From the NCBI RefSeq assembly GCF_900046455.1, contig NZ_FCOT01000012.1, positions 124,001-188,000 of the forward strand: a DNA stretch of 64,000 nucleotides, read 5' to 3'. This DNA comes from Cellulomonas timonensis. GTDB taxonomy: Bacteria; Actinomycetota; Actinomycetes; Actinomycetales; Cellulomonadaceae. The translations under genes were made by a program, and so were the position numbers. Under the pieces are notes generated by a model, which worked only from the letters and a program-made list of their open reading frames with translations, searched no databases and had not been told where the DNA came from. Below are positions 38,833 to 47,622 of the stretch, piece by piece (within the stretch, counting starts at the first letter, position 1; each line of letters opens with the position of its first letter).

Positions 38833-41609
38833 GGCCACCCGCGCGGGCGGCGGCAGCGCGGGGCGGGCGGTCCGCGCTGGCGCGTGCCGGCCGCTCCCCC
38901 ATCGGCGGCGCGGCACTGGTGGCCCGCCGCCGGGCCCAGTCCGACCGCGGCCTGCTCGCCGGGCAGCTGCTGCTCGTCACCGTGCTGTGCTTCCTGACGC
39001 TGAGCGGCCCTCGCCTGCTCGCCAGCGGCGCGGACGCCGGGCTGCAGGGCGCCGCGGCACGCGCCGGGACGTCCGCCGACGTGATCGCCCGGCTGCCCGT
39101 CTCCATCAAGGACGCCTTCCCCGTCAAGCGGCCCAGCGACGCCGCGAGCCGGCTCCGCACCGCCGTGGACCGCATGGACGAGGCGCTCGCCCCCGAGCTC
39201 AGCGCGGTGACCGGGCAGCCGCGGGCGACGTTCTCGGCGCACACGACTGTGGCGCTGGACGGGACGCAGGCCATCGCCCAGTACTCCTGGTGGTCGAGCC
39301 AGGACACCGCCGACGTGCGCTGGGTGGACGGCGGCGCGCCCGCCGCCCCGCCGGAGCCCGAAGCGGACGAGGGCGGCGACGAGGTCCAAGCTGTGGGCCC
39401 GCGCCGCGTCGAGGTGGCGGTCTCGCAGCACAACGCGCAGTCCCTCGGCCTCCAGGTCGGGCAGGAGGTGCCGGTGGTGCGCGGCACCCAGGGGGCGACG
39501 GTGCTGGTCGTGTCGGGGGTCTTCGACGCCACCGGGGTGCCCGACCCGGGGTGGGCCGCGGCAGACGCGCTCCTGGAGCATCGGACCGCCCGTGGCGCGG
39601 ACGCCCAGACGGTGGTCGGCTTCATGGTCGGCGACCACTCGCTGCCCGACGCCGCACAGGCCGTGCTGGGCCCCGCCCAGACCGTCGAGGTGCGGTTCCC
39701 GCTGCTCAGCGACACGCTGCGCAGCGAGGAGGCCGCCGTGCTCGAGAGGTCGCTGGCCAGGACCATCCTGGACACGACACCCCTGAAGACCCGCTACGGG
39801 TCGCCCGCGGTGAGCACCGCCCTCACTGCCGTGCTGCCCGAGTTCCAGGTCCAGCTGCGCGGCGCGCAGGCGCAGGCGTACGTGGTGCTCTCGGGCCTGG
39901 TGCTGGTGGGGGCGCTCGCCCTGCTGCTCGCCGCGAGGCTCGTGTTGGATCGCCGCAGGCCGGTGCTGGTCGCCGAGCGGGCGCGGGGGGCGTCGGTGGC
40001 CTCCGTCATGCTGCGGCTCGGCCTCGAGTCCGTGCCGCTCGCCGCCGCGGGCTTCTCACTGGGCCTCCTGGCAGCGATCCCCGTGTCGCGTGACGCCGCA
40101 TGGACGTGGTGGCCGGCGCTGCTCGTCGCCGGGGTGGCGGCGGGGGCGGTCCCCGTCGGCGGCGCCTTCCTCGTGGCCCGCGCCTGGGGCGGGCGCCAGG
40201 CGCCGGCGAACCGCAGTGACCGAGAGCGCCTCGCCACGAGGCGCCGCACCCGCCGCGTGGTGGCCGAGGCCGCCGTGGTGGTGCTGGCCGTCGGCGCTGT
40301 GGGAGCCATCCGGGCGCGCGGCCTGCTCCAGTCGCAGACGAGCGGCGCCGATCTGCTGCTCAGCGCCACACCGGCGTTGATGGCGGGGGCGGCCACCGTC
40401 GTCGCCCTGCGGGTGCTGCCCCTGGTGCTCCGCGCGGCCGCCCGGGCGGCTGCGCGCGGCCGTGGGCTCGTCGCCGTCGTCGCCACGGCGCGCGCCGCCC
40501 GAGCGACAGGCGGCGCCTTGCCGCTGCTGGCCCTGGCCGTCTGCACGGCTCTCGTCGTGTTCTCCGGCAGCATCGCCGCAACCGTCGGCGACGGCCAGGT
40601 CCGCGCTGCCGCGCAACGCGTCGGCGCCGAGGCCCGGATCGACGGCCCCCTGCCGGATGACGCGGCCGCGACACTGCTCGAGCTCCCGGGGGTGAGCGCC
40701 GCCGCGGCCGCCCAGCGCAGCACCGACCGCACCTTCAACCGCGGCTCGGACGTCAAGGTGACGGTGCTGGCCGCTGACGCCGCGAACCTCGACCTCCTCC
40801 TGGCCGCGCATGACGAGCGGTACGCCGGCGAGCTGCGGCTGCTCGACGGCGCCAGTGGCTCGGGTGCGCCGCAGGCGGTGGTCTCCCCCGCCCTGGCGGA
40901 TATGGCGGCCCAGGCGGGCGCCTCGATCTTCCATGGCGAGGACTTCATCACGCTCGACGTGGTGGGCGTCACCGGCCTGGGAGCGCCCGGCGAGCTGCTC
41001 GTGATCGTCGATCGCGCCCAGCTGGGCGCGGCGTCCGGCGAGGCAGTCGCCACCGACATGCTCTGGGTGGACGGGCCCGGGGCGGCCGCGGCCATCGCCA
41101 CCGCGGGCTTCGACAAGGAGCCACAACTGACGGTCACCACCCGCGAGCAGTGGCTGGCCGACGCCCGCAGCGGTCCCCTGGAGTCGCGGCTGCTCGCCCT
41201 CCTCGTGGCCTCCGCGGCGATCCTGGCCGCCTTCGCGTCGGTCACGCTGGCGCTGACCGTCGTGGCCAGCGCGCCCGAGCGGGGCCGCACTGTGTCGGCG
41301 CTGCGCACCCTCGGCCTGGATGCGCGCCTCGCTCGCCGGATCACCCTGGGCGAGCTCGCGCCGCTCACGGCGGCCGCGCTGCTGATCGGCGTCGGGGTGG
41401 GCCTGGCCGTGCCCGTGGCGCTGCACAGCGCCCTCGGCCTGAGCGAGCTGACCGGCGAGCTGCGGCCGGGACCGGTCACCCTCGACGCGAGGTCGGTCGT
41501 CATCGCCGTAGGGGCCACGGTGCTCGCCCTGGCCGTGAGCGTGGTCGTCGAGGCGGCCGTGCGGCGCCGCGAGCGGCTCGGCGACGTGCTGCGCGTCGGG
41601 GAGCGGTGA
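38832..41609 (+). CDS. FtsX-type ABC permease, second of the pair (5' end obscured)
   Basis: About 925 residues in frame from the end of the G tract; the real start codon is not visible. The readable part begins ALARAGRSPIGGAALVARRR followed by a first helix (GLLAGQLLLVTVLCFLTLSG), an extracellular domain of roughly 250 residues, helices around VVLSGLVLVGALALLLAARL and VPLAAAGFSLGLLAAIPVSR, a middle region with three more helices, a second extracellular domain and an FtsX core ending AAILAAFASVTLALTVVASA and RRITLGELAPLTAAALLIGV. The last residues are RRRERLGDVLRVGER. It pairs with the first permease and is followed 68 nt later by two ATPase genes. The exported substrate is unknown; such systems move lipoproteins, peptides or hydrophobic compounds. 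Confidence 0.82.
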   Translation, partial: GPPARAAAARGGRSALARAGRSPIGGAALVARRRAQSDRGLLAGQLLLVTVLCFLTLSGPRLLASGADAGLQGAAARAGTSADVIARLPVSIKDAFPVKRPSDAASRLRTAVDRMDEALAPELSAVTGQPRATFSAHTTVALDGTQAIAQYSWWSSQDTADVRWVDGGAPAAPPEPEADEGGDEVQAVGPRRVEVAVSQHNAQSLGLQVGQEVPVVRGTQGATVLVVSGVFDATGVPDPGWAAADALLEHRTARGADAQTVVGFMVGDHSLPDAAQAVLGPAQTVEVRFPLLSDTLRSEEAAVLERSLARTILDTTPLKTRYGSPAVSTALTAVLPEFQVQLRGAQAQAYVVLSGLVLVGALALLLAARLVLDRRRPVLVAERARGASVASVMLRLGLESVPLAAAGFSLGLLAAIPVSRDAAWTWWPALLVAGVAAGAVPVGGAFLVARAWGGRQAPANRSDRERLATRRRTRRVVAEAAVVVLAVGAVGAIRARGLLQSQTSGADLLLSATPALMAGAATVVALRVLPLVLRAAARAAARGRGLVAVVATARAARATGGALPLLALAVCTALVVFSGSIAATVGDGQVRAAAQRVGAEARIDGPLPDDAAATLLELPGVSAAAAAQRSTDRTFNRGSDVKVTVLAADAANLDLLLAAHDERYAGELRLLDGASGSGAPQAVVSPALADMAAQAGASIFHGEDFITLDVVGVTGLGAPGELLVIVDRAQLGAASGEAVATDMLWVDGPGAAAAIATAGFDKEPQLTVTTREQWLADARSGPLESRLLALLVASAAILAAFASVTLALTVVASAPERGRTVSALRTLGLDARLARRITLGELAPLTAAALLIGVGVGLAVPVALHSALGLSELTGELRPGPVTLDARSVVIAVGATVLALAVSVVVEAAVRRRERLGDVLRVGER

Positions 41610-41677
41610 CGGGCGCCGATGAGGGGCACACGAGGACGCAGGACCACCACAGCAGGGCGAACGACGGGAGACGACAG

Positions 41678-42673
41678 GTGAGCACCACCCAGACCGACGA
41701 CCTCGAGACGCTCGAGGCCCTCGAGGACCGCGCGCGCCGCCGCCCCGACGAGTTCGGGCACAACGCCCTGATCGCCTGCGACAACCTGGTGCGCATCTAC
41801 CAGTCGGAGGGCATCGAGGTGCAGGCCTTGCAGGGCCTGGACCTCCTCATCGAGGCGGGTGAGGAGGTCGCGATCATCGGCGCCTCCGGATCGGGCAAGT
41901 CGACGCTGCTGTCGGTGCTCTCGGGGCTCGACGTCCCCACTGCCGGCCGCGTGCGGGTGGGGCCGTGGGACCTGATGGCGATGAGCGCGCGCCAGCGGGT
42001 CGCCTACCGGCGCAGCATGGTCGGCTTCGTGTGGCAGCAGACCGCGCGCAACCTGGTGCCGTACCTCGACGCAGCGCAGAACGTCGAGCTGCCGCTCGCG
42101 CTCTCGGGCGTGGGCCGCCGCCAGCGGGCCACCCGGGCGGGCGAGCTGCTCGACATGCTCGGCGTGGGGTACTGCGCGGCCCGGCGCCCGTCGCAGATGT
42201 CCGGCGGCGAGCAGCAGCGCGTGGCGATCGGCGTGGCCCTCGCCGCGTCCCCGCAGGTGCTGTTCGCCGACGAGCCCACCGGCCAGCTCGACACCGCGAC
42301 GTCGGTGGAGGTGCTCCAGTCGCTGCGCACCGTCAACCGCGAGCTCGGCGTCACCGTGGTGGTCGTCACCCATGACGCGTCGGTGAGCGAGCATGTGCAG
42401 CGCACGGTGTCGATCCGCGACGGCCGCACCAGCTCCGAGGTGCTGCGCCGCACGCACACCGACGAGCACGGCTCCGAGTCCGTGGTCGCGGAGGAGTACG
42501 CGGTGCTCGACCGGGCCGGCCGGGTGCAGCTCCCCCGCGAGTACCGCGAGGTGCTCGAGCTCAGCGACCGGGTGCGGCTCGCACTCGAGTCGAGCCACGT
42601 CGCCGTGTGGCCGGACCGGCCGCGCAGCCCGCAACCCCCACCAGCCGTCCCCGTGCCCGAGGAGCAGCCGTGA
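41678..42673 (+). CDS. MacB/LolD-type ABC ATPase with AbrB-like C-terminal tail
   Basis: 331 residues from a GTG with GGGAG 7 nt upstream; the open frame before it is only a shadow. ATPase core: IEVQALQGLDLLIEAGEEVA, Walker A GASGSGKST (about 69-77), Q-loop FVWQQTARNLVPYL, signature MSGGEQQR, Walker B VLFADEPTGQLD and H-loop VVVVTHDASVSEH. The core is about 240 residues; the rest is an extra tail. Residues 274-312 read YAVLDRAGRVQLPREYREVL followed by ELSDRVRLALESSHVAVWP, which looks like a SpoVT/AbrB-type swapped-hairpin unit (G...lP...R..L.l.d.v.l). The LolD-type ADEPTGQLD Walker B fits the FtsX permeases just upstream. Its stop overlaps the start of the next ATPase. Confidence 0.9.
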   Translation: MSTTQTDDLETLEALEDRARRRPDEFGHNALIACDNLVRIYQSEGIEVQALQGLDLLIEAGEEVAIIGASGSGKSTLLSVLSGLDVPTAGRVRVGPWDLMAMSARQRVAYRRSMVGFVWQQTARNLVPYLDAAQNVELPLALSGVGRRQRATRAGELLDMLGVGYCAARRPSQMSGGEQQRVAIGVALAASPQVLFADEPTGQLDTATSVEVLQSLRTVNRELGVTVVVVTHDASVSEHVQRTVSIRDGRTSSEVLRRTHTDEHGSESVVAEEYAVLDRAGRVQLPREYREVLELSDRVRLALESSHVAVWPDRPRSPQPPPAVPVPEEQP

Positions 42674-43386
42674 CCAGCACCGCCACCACCCCGTCGCGAT
42701 CCGCCACGGGTGAGCCGATGGTCGCCGTGGACGGCGTGAGCCGCACGTTCGGCTCCGGCGCCGCCGCGGTGCACGCGGTGCAGGACGTGGGGTTCACGGT
42801 GCGGCCCGGCGAGCTCGTGGCCCTGGTCGGCAAGTCCGGGTCGGGCAAGACGACGCTGCTGAACATCATCGGGGGCCTGGACAGGCCGGACGCCGGTCGC
42901 GTGGTGATCGACGGACGGGAGGTCACGTCGCTCGGCGAGCACGGCCTGGTCGAGCTGCGCCGCGACGTCGTGTCCTTCGTGTTCCAGACATTCGGGCTGG
43001 TGCCCGTGCTCTCCGCCGCCGAGAACGTGGGCGTCCCCCTGCGCCTGCGCAAGCTGCCCGCCGCGGTGCGCGAGGCGCGGGTGGCCCTGCTGCTCGACCT
43101 GGTGGGCTTGGGCGCGCACACGCTGCAACGCCCCGGGGAGCTGTCCGGCGGCCAGCAGCAGCGCGTCGCGATCGCCCGCGCGCTGGCCAATTCCCCGCGC
43201 CTGCTCATCGCCGACGAGCCGACGGGCCAGCTCGACACCGAGACCGGGCTGGCCGTGATGGCCCTGCTGCGCGCGGTGGTGCAGGCCGAGGGCATGACCG
43301 CCATCGTCTCGACGCACGACCCGCTGATGATCGACCTCGCCGACCGCGTGATCCGGCTGGCGGACGGCCGCCTCGTCGAGGAGTGA
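42670..43386 (+). CDS. MacB/LolD-type ABC ATPase (second)
   Basis: 238 residues from a GTG overlapping the upstream stop (GTGA). Walker A GKSGSGKTT, FVFQTFGLVPVLSAAENVGV, signature LSGGQQQR, Walker B LLIADEPTGQLD, H-loop IVSTHDPLMID. Length and motifs are those of the compact LolD/MacB ATPases that pair with FtsX-fold permeases. With two permeases and two ATPases in a row, the cluster may form one heteromeric exporter or two related ones. Confidence 0.93.
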   Translation: MTSTATTPSRSATGEPMVAVDGVSRTFGSGAAAVHAVQDVGFTVRPGELVALVGKSGSGKTTLLNIIGGLDRPDAGRVVIDGREVTSLGEHGLVELRRDVVSFVFQTFGLVPVLSAAENVGVPLRLRKLPAAVREARVALLLDLVGLGAHTLQRPGELSGGQQQRVAIARALANSPRLLIADEPTGQLDTETGLAVMALLRAVVQAEGMTAIVSTHDPLMIDLADRVIRLADGRLVEE

Positions 43387-43416
43387 CCGCCCGCCAGCCC
43401 GATCGCCTACGAGGGC

Positions 43417-44799
43417 TCAGCCCTCGATGCCCTCCAGCATCTCGGTGACGAGCGCGGCCACCGGCGAGCGCTCGGACCGCGTCAGGGTGATGTGCGCGAA
43501 CAGCGGGTGTCCCTTGAGCGCCTCGATCACGGCGGCGACCCCGTCGTGGCGCCCCACGCGCAGGTTGTCCCGCTGCGCCACGTCGTGGGTGAGCACCACG
43601 CGGGAGCCCTGCCCGATGCGGGACAGCACGGTGAGCAGCACGTTGCGCTCGAGGGACTGCGCCTCGTCGACGATCACGTAGGCGTCGTGCAGCGACCGCC
43701 CGCGGATGTGCGTCAGGGGCAGCACCTCGAGCAGGTCGCGGGCCATCACCTCGGCCACGACGTCGGGGCTGACCAGCGCGCCGAGGGTGTCGAAGACGGC
43801 CTGCGCCCACGGGCCCATCTTCTCGGCCTCGGTGCCGGGCAGGTAGCCGAGGTCCTGGCCGCCCACGGCGTACAGCGGCCGGAACACCATCACCTTGCGG
43901 TGCTGGCGGCGTTCGAGGACAGCCTCGAGCCCGGCGCACAGGGCCAACGCCGACTTGCCCGTCCCGGCGCGGCCGCCGAGGGAGACGATGCCGATGGCCT
44001 CGTCGAGCAGCAGGTCGATCGCGATGCGCTGCTCGGCGCTGCGACCGCGCAGACCGAACGCCTCCCGGTCGCCGCGCACGAGCTGCACCCGCTTGTCCGC
44101 CGTGATCCGGCCGAGCGCCGACCCCCGGGGCGAGTGCAGCACCAGGCCCGTGTGGCAGGGCAGCTCCGGCGGGACCAGCGCGGTCCCGCCCGTGGCGGCC
44201 AGCTCGGCGAGCCCGAGGCCCTCCTCGTCCCACAGGCGGGCCATGTCCTGCTCCGACACGTCGAGCGCGTCCATGCCGGTCCAGCCGGAGTCGACGGCCA
44301 GCTCGGCGCGGTACTCCTCGGCGCGCAGCCCCAGGGCTGACGCCTTGACCCGCATCGGCAGGTCCTTCGACACGACGGTGACGTCGCGGCCCTCGGCGGC
44401 GAGGTTCGCGGCGACGGCGAGGATCCGCGAGTCGTTGTCGCCCAGCCGGAACCCCGCGGGCAGCGCGGACGGGTCGGTGTGGTTGAGCTCGACGCGCAGC
44501 GTGCCGCCCAGTCGCCCCAGCGGGATCGGCACGTCCAGCCGCCCATGGGCCACGCGCAGGTCGTCGAGCATCCGCAGGGCCGTTCGGGCGAAGTAGCCGA
44601 GCTCGGCGTGGTGCCGCTTGCCCTCGAGCTCGGTGACGACCACCACGGGCAGGACCACGTCGTGCTCGGCGAACCGCTGGATGGCCTGGGGGTCGGCCAA
44701 CAGGACGGAGGTGTCCAGCACGTGCGTGCGCCGATGGTCGCCGGCCGGGCTGTCCCCCGGGCTCGTCGGTGCGGGGACTCGCAGCTCTTGCTTGACCAC
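43417..44799 (-). CDS. phoH2: PIN-PhoH ATPase/RNase (PhoH2 type)
   Basis: 460 residues from a GTG behind GGAGGGAG. The N-terminal PIN domain begins [20 protein letters not shown], with acidic metal ligands such as D in LDTSVLL and the [16 protein letters not shown] motif. The C-terminal PhoH ATPase has Walker [14 protein letters not shown] (about 273-284), [22 protein letters not shown] for Walker B, and [17 protein letters not shown]. Mycobacterial PhoH2 proteins are RNA helicases and RNases, often viewed as toxin-antitoxin related. No antitoxin-sized upstream partner is evident apart from the small ORF 44820-44951, whose relation is unclear. Confidence 0.93.
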   Translation of the reverse strand: MVKQELRVPAPTSPGDSPAGDHRRTHVLDTSVLLADPQAIQRFAEHDVVLPVVVVTELEGKRHHAELGYFARTALRMLDDLRVAHGRLDVPIPLGRLGGTLRVELNHTDPSALPAGFRLGDNDSRILAVAANLAAEGRDVTVVSKDLPMRVKASALGLRAEEYRAELAVDSGWTGMDALDVSEQDMARLWDEEGLGLAELAATGGTALVPPELPCHTGLVLHSPRGSALGRITADKRVQLVRGDREAFGLRGRSAEQRIAIDLLLDEAIGIVSLGGRAGTGKSALALCAGLEAVLERRQHRKVMVFRPLYAVGGQDLGYLPGTEAEKMGPWAQAVFDTLGALVSPDVVAEVMARDLLEVLPLTHIRGRSLHDAYVIVDEAQSLERNVLLTVLSRIGQGSRVVLTHDVAQRDNLRVGRHDGVAAVIEALKGHPLFAHITLTRSERSPVAALVTEMLEGIEG

Positions 44800-44819
44800 G
44801 GCAGGCTCCCTCCGGCGCC

Positions 44820-44951
44820 TCAGCGACGCCGCATCGGGCCCCTCATGCCGTCCAGCCCTGGGCGCGGGCGGCGGGCGGCGCGAGGTGACGGGACGAGGTC
44901 GGCCGGCCGAGGGGGCCGGATCCGGCCCTCCTCCTGGAGCTTCTGCTCCAT
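44820..44951 (-). CDS. Possible 43-residue Arg/Pro-rich small protein upstream of phoH2
   Basis: An ATG at 44951 follows GGGAGG by 7-8 nt and opens a 43-residue frame, [20 protein letters not shown] followed by an Arg-rich end, whose stop is 20 nt before the phoH2 start. No known family is recognised. The good ribosome site and position support it, but an Arg/Pro-rich frame is easily produced by chance in GC-rich DNA. The rest of the gap up to 45099 contains no other supported feature. Confidence 0.4.
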   Translation of the reverse strand: MEQKLQEEGRIRPPRPADLVPSPRAARRPRPGLDGMRGPMRRR

Positions 44952-45099
44952 GGGCTGGCCTCCCGGGGACGGCGGATGCCGTCCGTCGCGCCGAACGCTA
45001 CGCCCGGTCTGAGAGGGTTCGCCCCCGACACGCGCGCCTGTCACCTGATGTTCACCGGATCGTGGCCACGGTCCCCCGCCGGCCATCCGATGGCCCGGC

Positions 45100-45861
45100 T
45101 CAGCGGCCGAGCCGGCGCTCCCGGGCGGCGTACGCGCGCACCGCGCGCAGGAAGTCGACCCGGCGGAAGTCGGGCCAGTACGCCTCGCAGAAGTAGTACT
45201 CGGAGTGCGCGCTCTGCCACAGCAGGAAGCCGCCCAGTCGCTGCTCCCCGGAGGTGCGGATGACAAGATCGGGGTCGGGCTGGCCCTTGGTGTAGAGGTG
45301 CTCGGCGATGTGCTCGACGCTGAAGGACTCGGCCAGCTCGTCGAGGCTGGTGCCGGCCTGGGCGTGCTGGCGCAGGATGGAGCGGACCGCGTCGGCGATC
45401 TCACGGCGGCCGCCGTAGCCGACGGCGACGTTGACGTGCAGCCCGGCGATGTCGCGCGTGCTCGCCTCGGCGTCCTTGAGGGCCTGCACGGTGGCCTCGG
45501 GCAGCAGGTCGAGCGAGCCGACGGCCTGCACGCGCCAGCGCCCGGTGCTGGCGAGGTCGCGCACCGCGTCCTCGATGATCGCGAGCAGCGCCGTGAGCTC
45601 CTCGGCGGAACGGGAGAGGTTATCGGTGGAGAGCATCCACAGCGTGACGACCTCGACGCCGATCTCCTCGCTCCAGGTGAGCAGGTCGGAGATCTTGTCC
45701 GCGCCGCGCTGGTGGCCCGTCGCGGCGGAGGCTCCCACGTTGCGGGCCCAGCGCCGGTTACCGTCGAGGATGACGCCGACATGACGCGGCACCTGCTCCG
45801 GCGAGAGCGAGGCGGCGATGCGTCGCTCGTAGAGGCCGTAGAGCGGATGGGGCAGGCGCAC
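45100..45861 (-). CDS. Short-chain Z-isoprenyl diphosphate synthase (UppS family)
   Basis: 253 residues from the GTG at 45861 (RLPHPLYGLYERRIA), with AAGGAG 10 nt upstream; the ORF extends further to 45906. The catalytic Asp sits in HVGVILDGNRRWAR (D33) and the dimer/IPP-binding motif is RTSGEQRLGGFLLWQSAHSE, followed by the YFCEAYWPDF motif. It makes cis-prenyl diphosphates. Its resemblance in length and context (hemolysin III gene on the other side) to mycobacterial Rv1086 suggests Z,E-farnesyl diphosphate synthase rather than the long-chain undecaprenyl enzyme. Confidence 0.92.
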   Translation of the reverse strand: MRLPHPLYGLYERRIAASLSPEQVPRHVGVILDGNRRWARNVGASAATGHQRGADKISDLLTWSEEIGVEVVTLWMLSTDNLSRSAEELTALLAIIEDAVRDLASTGRWRVQAVGSLDLLPEATVQALKDAEASTRDIAGLHVNVAVGYGGRREIADAVRSILRQHAQAGTSLDELAESFSVEHIAEHLYTKGQPDPDLVIRTSGEQRLGGFLLWQSAHSEYYFCEAYWPDFRRVDFLRAVRAYAARERRLGR

Positions 45862-45960
45862 GCGCAGGACGCTCCTTCGAGGGTGCAGGCTCTTCCGGGC
45901 ACACACGGTACTCGCCCCGCGACGGGTCGATGACCGATCCGCCCGACATCAACCACTACC

Positions 45961-45992
45961 TACGCACACGTAACCTACGGTCTCGTAAGTTA
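45961..45992 (+). promoter_or_regulatory. Tandem TACG/CGTA dyads before the hemolysin III gene
   Basis: Two overlapping hyphenated palindromes: TACG-CACA-CGTA at 45961-45972, and a longer one with 9-nt arms TAACCTACG (45971-45979) and CGTAAGTTA (45984-45992), 8 of 9 paired, 4-nt spacer. The stretch is AT-richer than the surroundings and is 52-83 nt before the GTG of hlyIII, in the divergent gap with the prenyl synthase gene. It looks like a dimer-binding operator, for example of a TetR-type regulator. Confidence 0.6.
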
Positions 45993-46043
45993 TGCTCCAG
46001 CACGCCAGGCCTCACACACGCGGCACGCACAGGACGGACGCAC

Positions 46044-46718
46044 GTGGACACCCCCCCAGCAGTCGAGGACGTTGTCAGCGCGATCAAGCCACGCCTGCGC
46101 GGTTGGCTCCATGCCGGGATGTTCCCGCTGGTCGTCGTGGCCTCGATCGTCCTCGTCGCCACGGCCCCCACCTTCACCGCACGCTGGTCGTGCACGGTGT
46201 TCGGGATCACGTCGATGCTGCTGTTCGGCACCAGCGGGGTGTACCACCGGGGCACGTGGTCGCCGCGCGTCACCGGGGTGCTGCGCCGCCTCGACCACTC
46301 CAACATCTTCCTCATCATCGCGGGCACCTACACCCCGCTAGCGGCGCTCCTGCTGCCGCCGCGCACCCGCGACATCCTGCTGATCGTCGTGTGGTCGGGC
46401 GCCGTGCTCGGACTGCTGGCGCGAGTGCTGTGGCTCGGCGCCCCGCGATGGGTCTACACCCCGATCTACGTGGCGCTGGGCTGTGTCGCGCTCGGGTTCC
46501 TGCCCCAGTTCTGGGAGGCCCCCGGCGGCGTCCCCGCCGTCTGGCTGATCATCGCGTGCGGTGTCGCGTACATCGCGGGAGCCGTCGTCTACGCCCTCAA
46601 GCGGCCCAACCCGAGCCCGCGCTGGTTCGGCTTCCACGAGGTCTTCCACGCGCTGACCATCATCGGGTTCACCTGCACGTACGTCGCCGTGGCGATCGCC
46701 TCGCACGCCAGCGCCTGA
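46044..46718 (+). CDS. Hemolysin III family (TrhA/PAQR) membrane protein
   Basis: 224 residues from the GTG at 46044 with AGGACGGA upstream. Seven membrane segments. Conserved PAQR-like histidines are in GTSGVYHRGTW, LRRLDHSNIFLIIAGTYTPL and GFHEVFHALTIIGFTCTYVA. Members of this family act on membrane fluidity or energy balance in bacteria; the name hemolysin is historical. A palindromic operator candidate lies just before it, so it is probably regulated. Confidence 0.93.
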   Translation: MDTPPAVEDVVSAIKPRLRGWLHAGMFPLVVVASIVLVATAPTFTARWSCTVFGITSMLLFGTSGVYHRGTWSPRVTGVLRRLDHSNIFLIIAGTYTPLAALLLPPRTRDILLIVVWSGAVLGLLARVLWLGAPRWVYTPIYVALGCVALGFLPQFWEAPGGVPAVWLIIACGVAYIAGAVVYALKRPNPSPRWFGFHEVFHALTIIGFTCTYVAVAIASHASA

Positions 46719-46757
46719 CGGCGGCGGCCCCCGCCGCTCAGCGCGGCTCAGGGTGAC

Positions 46758-47585
46758 TCAGGGAAGCGGGACCACCCCGTACCGGCGGTGCCGCAACGAC
46801 GGGGTGCGCTCGCGCACCGCCGCCAGCGCGGCCCCGCCGATGTCAGCCGTGCGGATGCCCGGCTTGTCGTCGCGCTCCAGGCCCACCACGCCGCCGGGCG
46901 CCCCCAGCAGCGAGCGCCCCCCCCCGCCGCGGCCCGCCTGCCCCACCGCGACCACCGCCGCCGTGTTCTCGATCGCGCGCGCGACGGCGAGCGTGCGCCA
47001 GTGCATCGCCTTGAGCTCCCCCGCCGCCCACGCCGCGGGCACCACCAAAACCCGGGCGCCGGCGTCCACCAGCCGCCGGGCGGACTCCGGGACCCGCAGG
47101 TCGTAGCAGGTCAGGATGCCGAAGCGCAGCCCACCGAGATCGAGCAGCAGGGGCGCCGCGTCCGGCGAGCCCGCCTCCAGCCGATCCGACTCGCGATGGC
47201 CGAACGCGTCGTAGAGGTGCACCTTGCGGTAGACGCCCGCCACTTCCCCGGCGCCGTCCACCGCCACCACCGCGTTGACCCCGCGGGCCGGCGTGGCGCC
47301 CGGCAGCATCGTCCCCGCCACGACCGCGACGCCCGTCTTCGCGGCGTGCTCGCGCAATGTGCGGACGAACGGCCCGTCCAGCCCTTCGGCGTGCTCCGGG
47401 CCGACGCCTCGCGGGTCGAAGCCCGACGCGTACTCGGGGAGCACCAACAGGTCCGCGTGAGCGCGGGCGGCAGTGCGCAGCGCGTCCACCACGGCGAGCC
47501 GGTTCGCGGCATGGTCCTCGCTCACCGCGAGCTGGCCGAGGGTGACGCGGACAGCAGGCCGCGCCGGCGGGGCGACGCCGCTCAT
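46758..47585 (-). CDS. Carbon-nitrogen hydrolase (nitrilase superfamily)
   Basis: 275 residues from the ATG at 47585 (MSGVAPPARPAVRVTLGQLA); a longer start to 47708 would give an Arg-rich leader without support. The catalytic triad is visible as E51 (VLPEYASGF), K121 (YRKVHLYD) and C160 (GILTCYDLRVPE). The GHRESDRLEAGSPD motif and absent glutamine-amidase partners point to the amidase/omega-amidase-like branch. It hydrolyses an amide in the cytosol; substrate not known. The gene follows the mca-linked small membrane gene. Confidence 0.88.
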   Translation of the reverse strand: MSGVAPPARPAVRVTLGQLAVSEDHAANRLAVVDALRTAARAHADLLVLPEYASGFDPRGVGPEHAEGLDGPFVRTLREHAAKTGVAVVAGTMLPGATPARGVNAVVAVDGAGEVAGVYRKVHLYDAFGHRESDRLEAGSPDAAPLLLDLGGLRFGILTCYDLRVPESARRLVDAGARVLVVPAAWAAGELKAMHWRTLAVARAIENTAAVVAVGQAGRGGGGRSLLGAPGGVVGLERDDKPGIRTADIGGAALAAVRERTPSLRHRRYGVVPLP

Positions 47586-47622
47586 GGCCGCCACCGCGGC
47601 GGCTGCCCCGCCTGGCCCGGCC

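Noticed and set aside
38733-40093. Continuation of the first FtsX frame to 1561 residues
   Set aside because: After the G tract the frame is low-complexity and lacks hydrophobic segments; the second permease is clearly encoded in another frame.
44952-45099. tRNA or small RNA upstream of phoH2
   Set aside because: A GGTTCG-like stretch occurs, but no cloverleaf, T-loop or acceptor stem can be drawn.
46910-46930. C9 run in the nitrilase gene as another artefact
   Set aside because: The frame stays open and in phase on both sides and the residues (GRGGGGRSLLG) are plausible.
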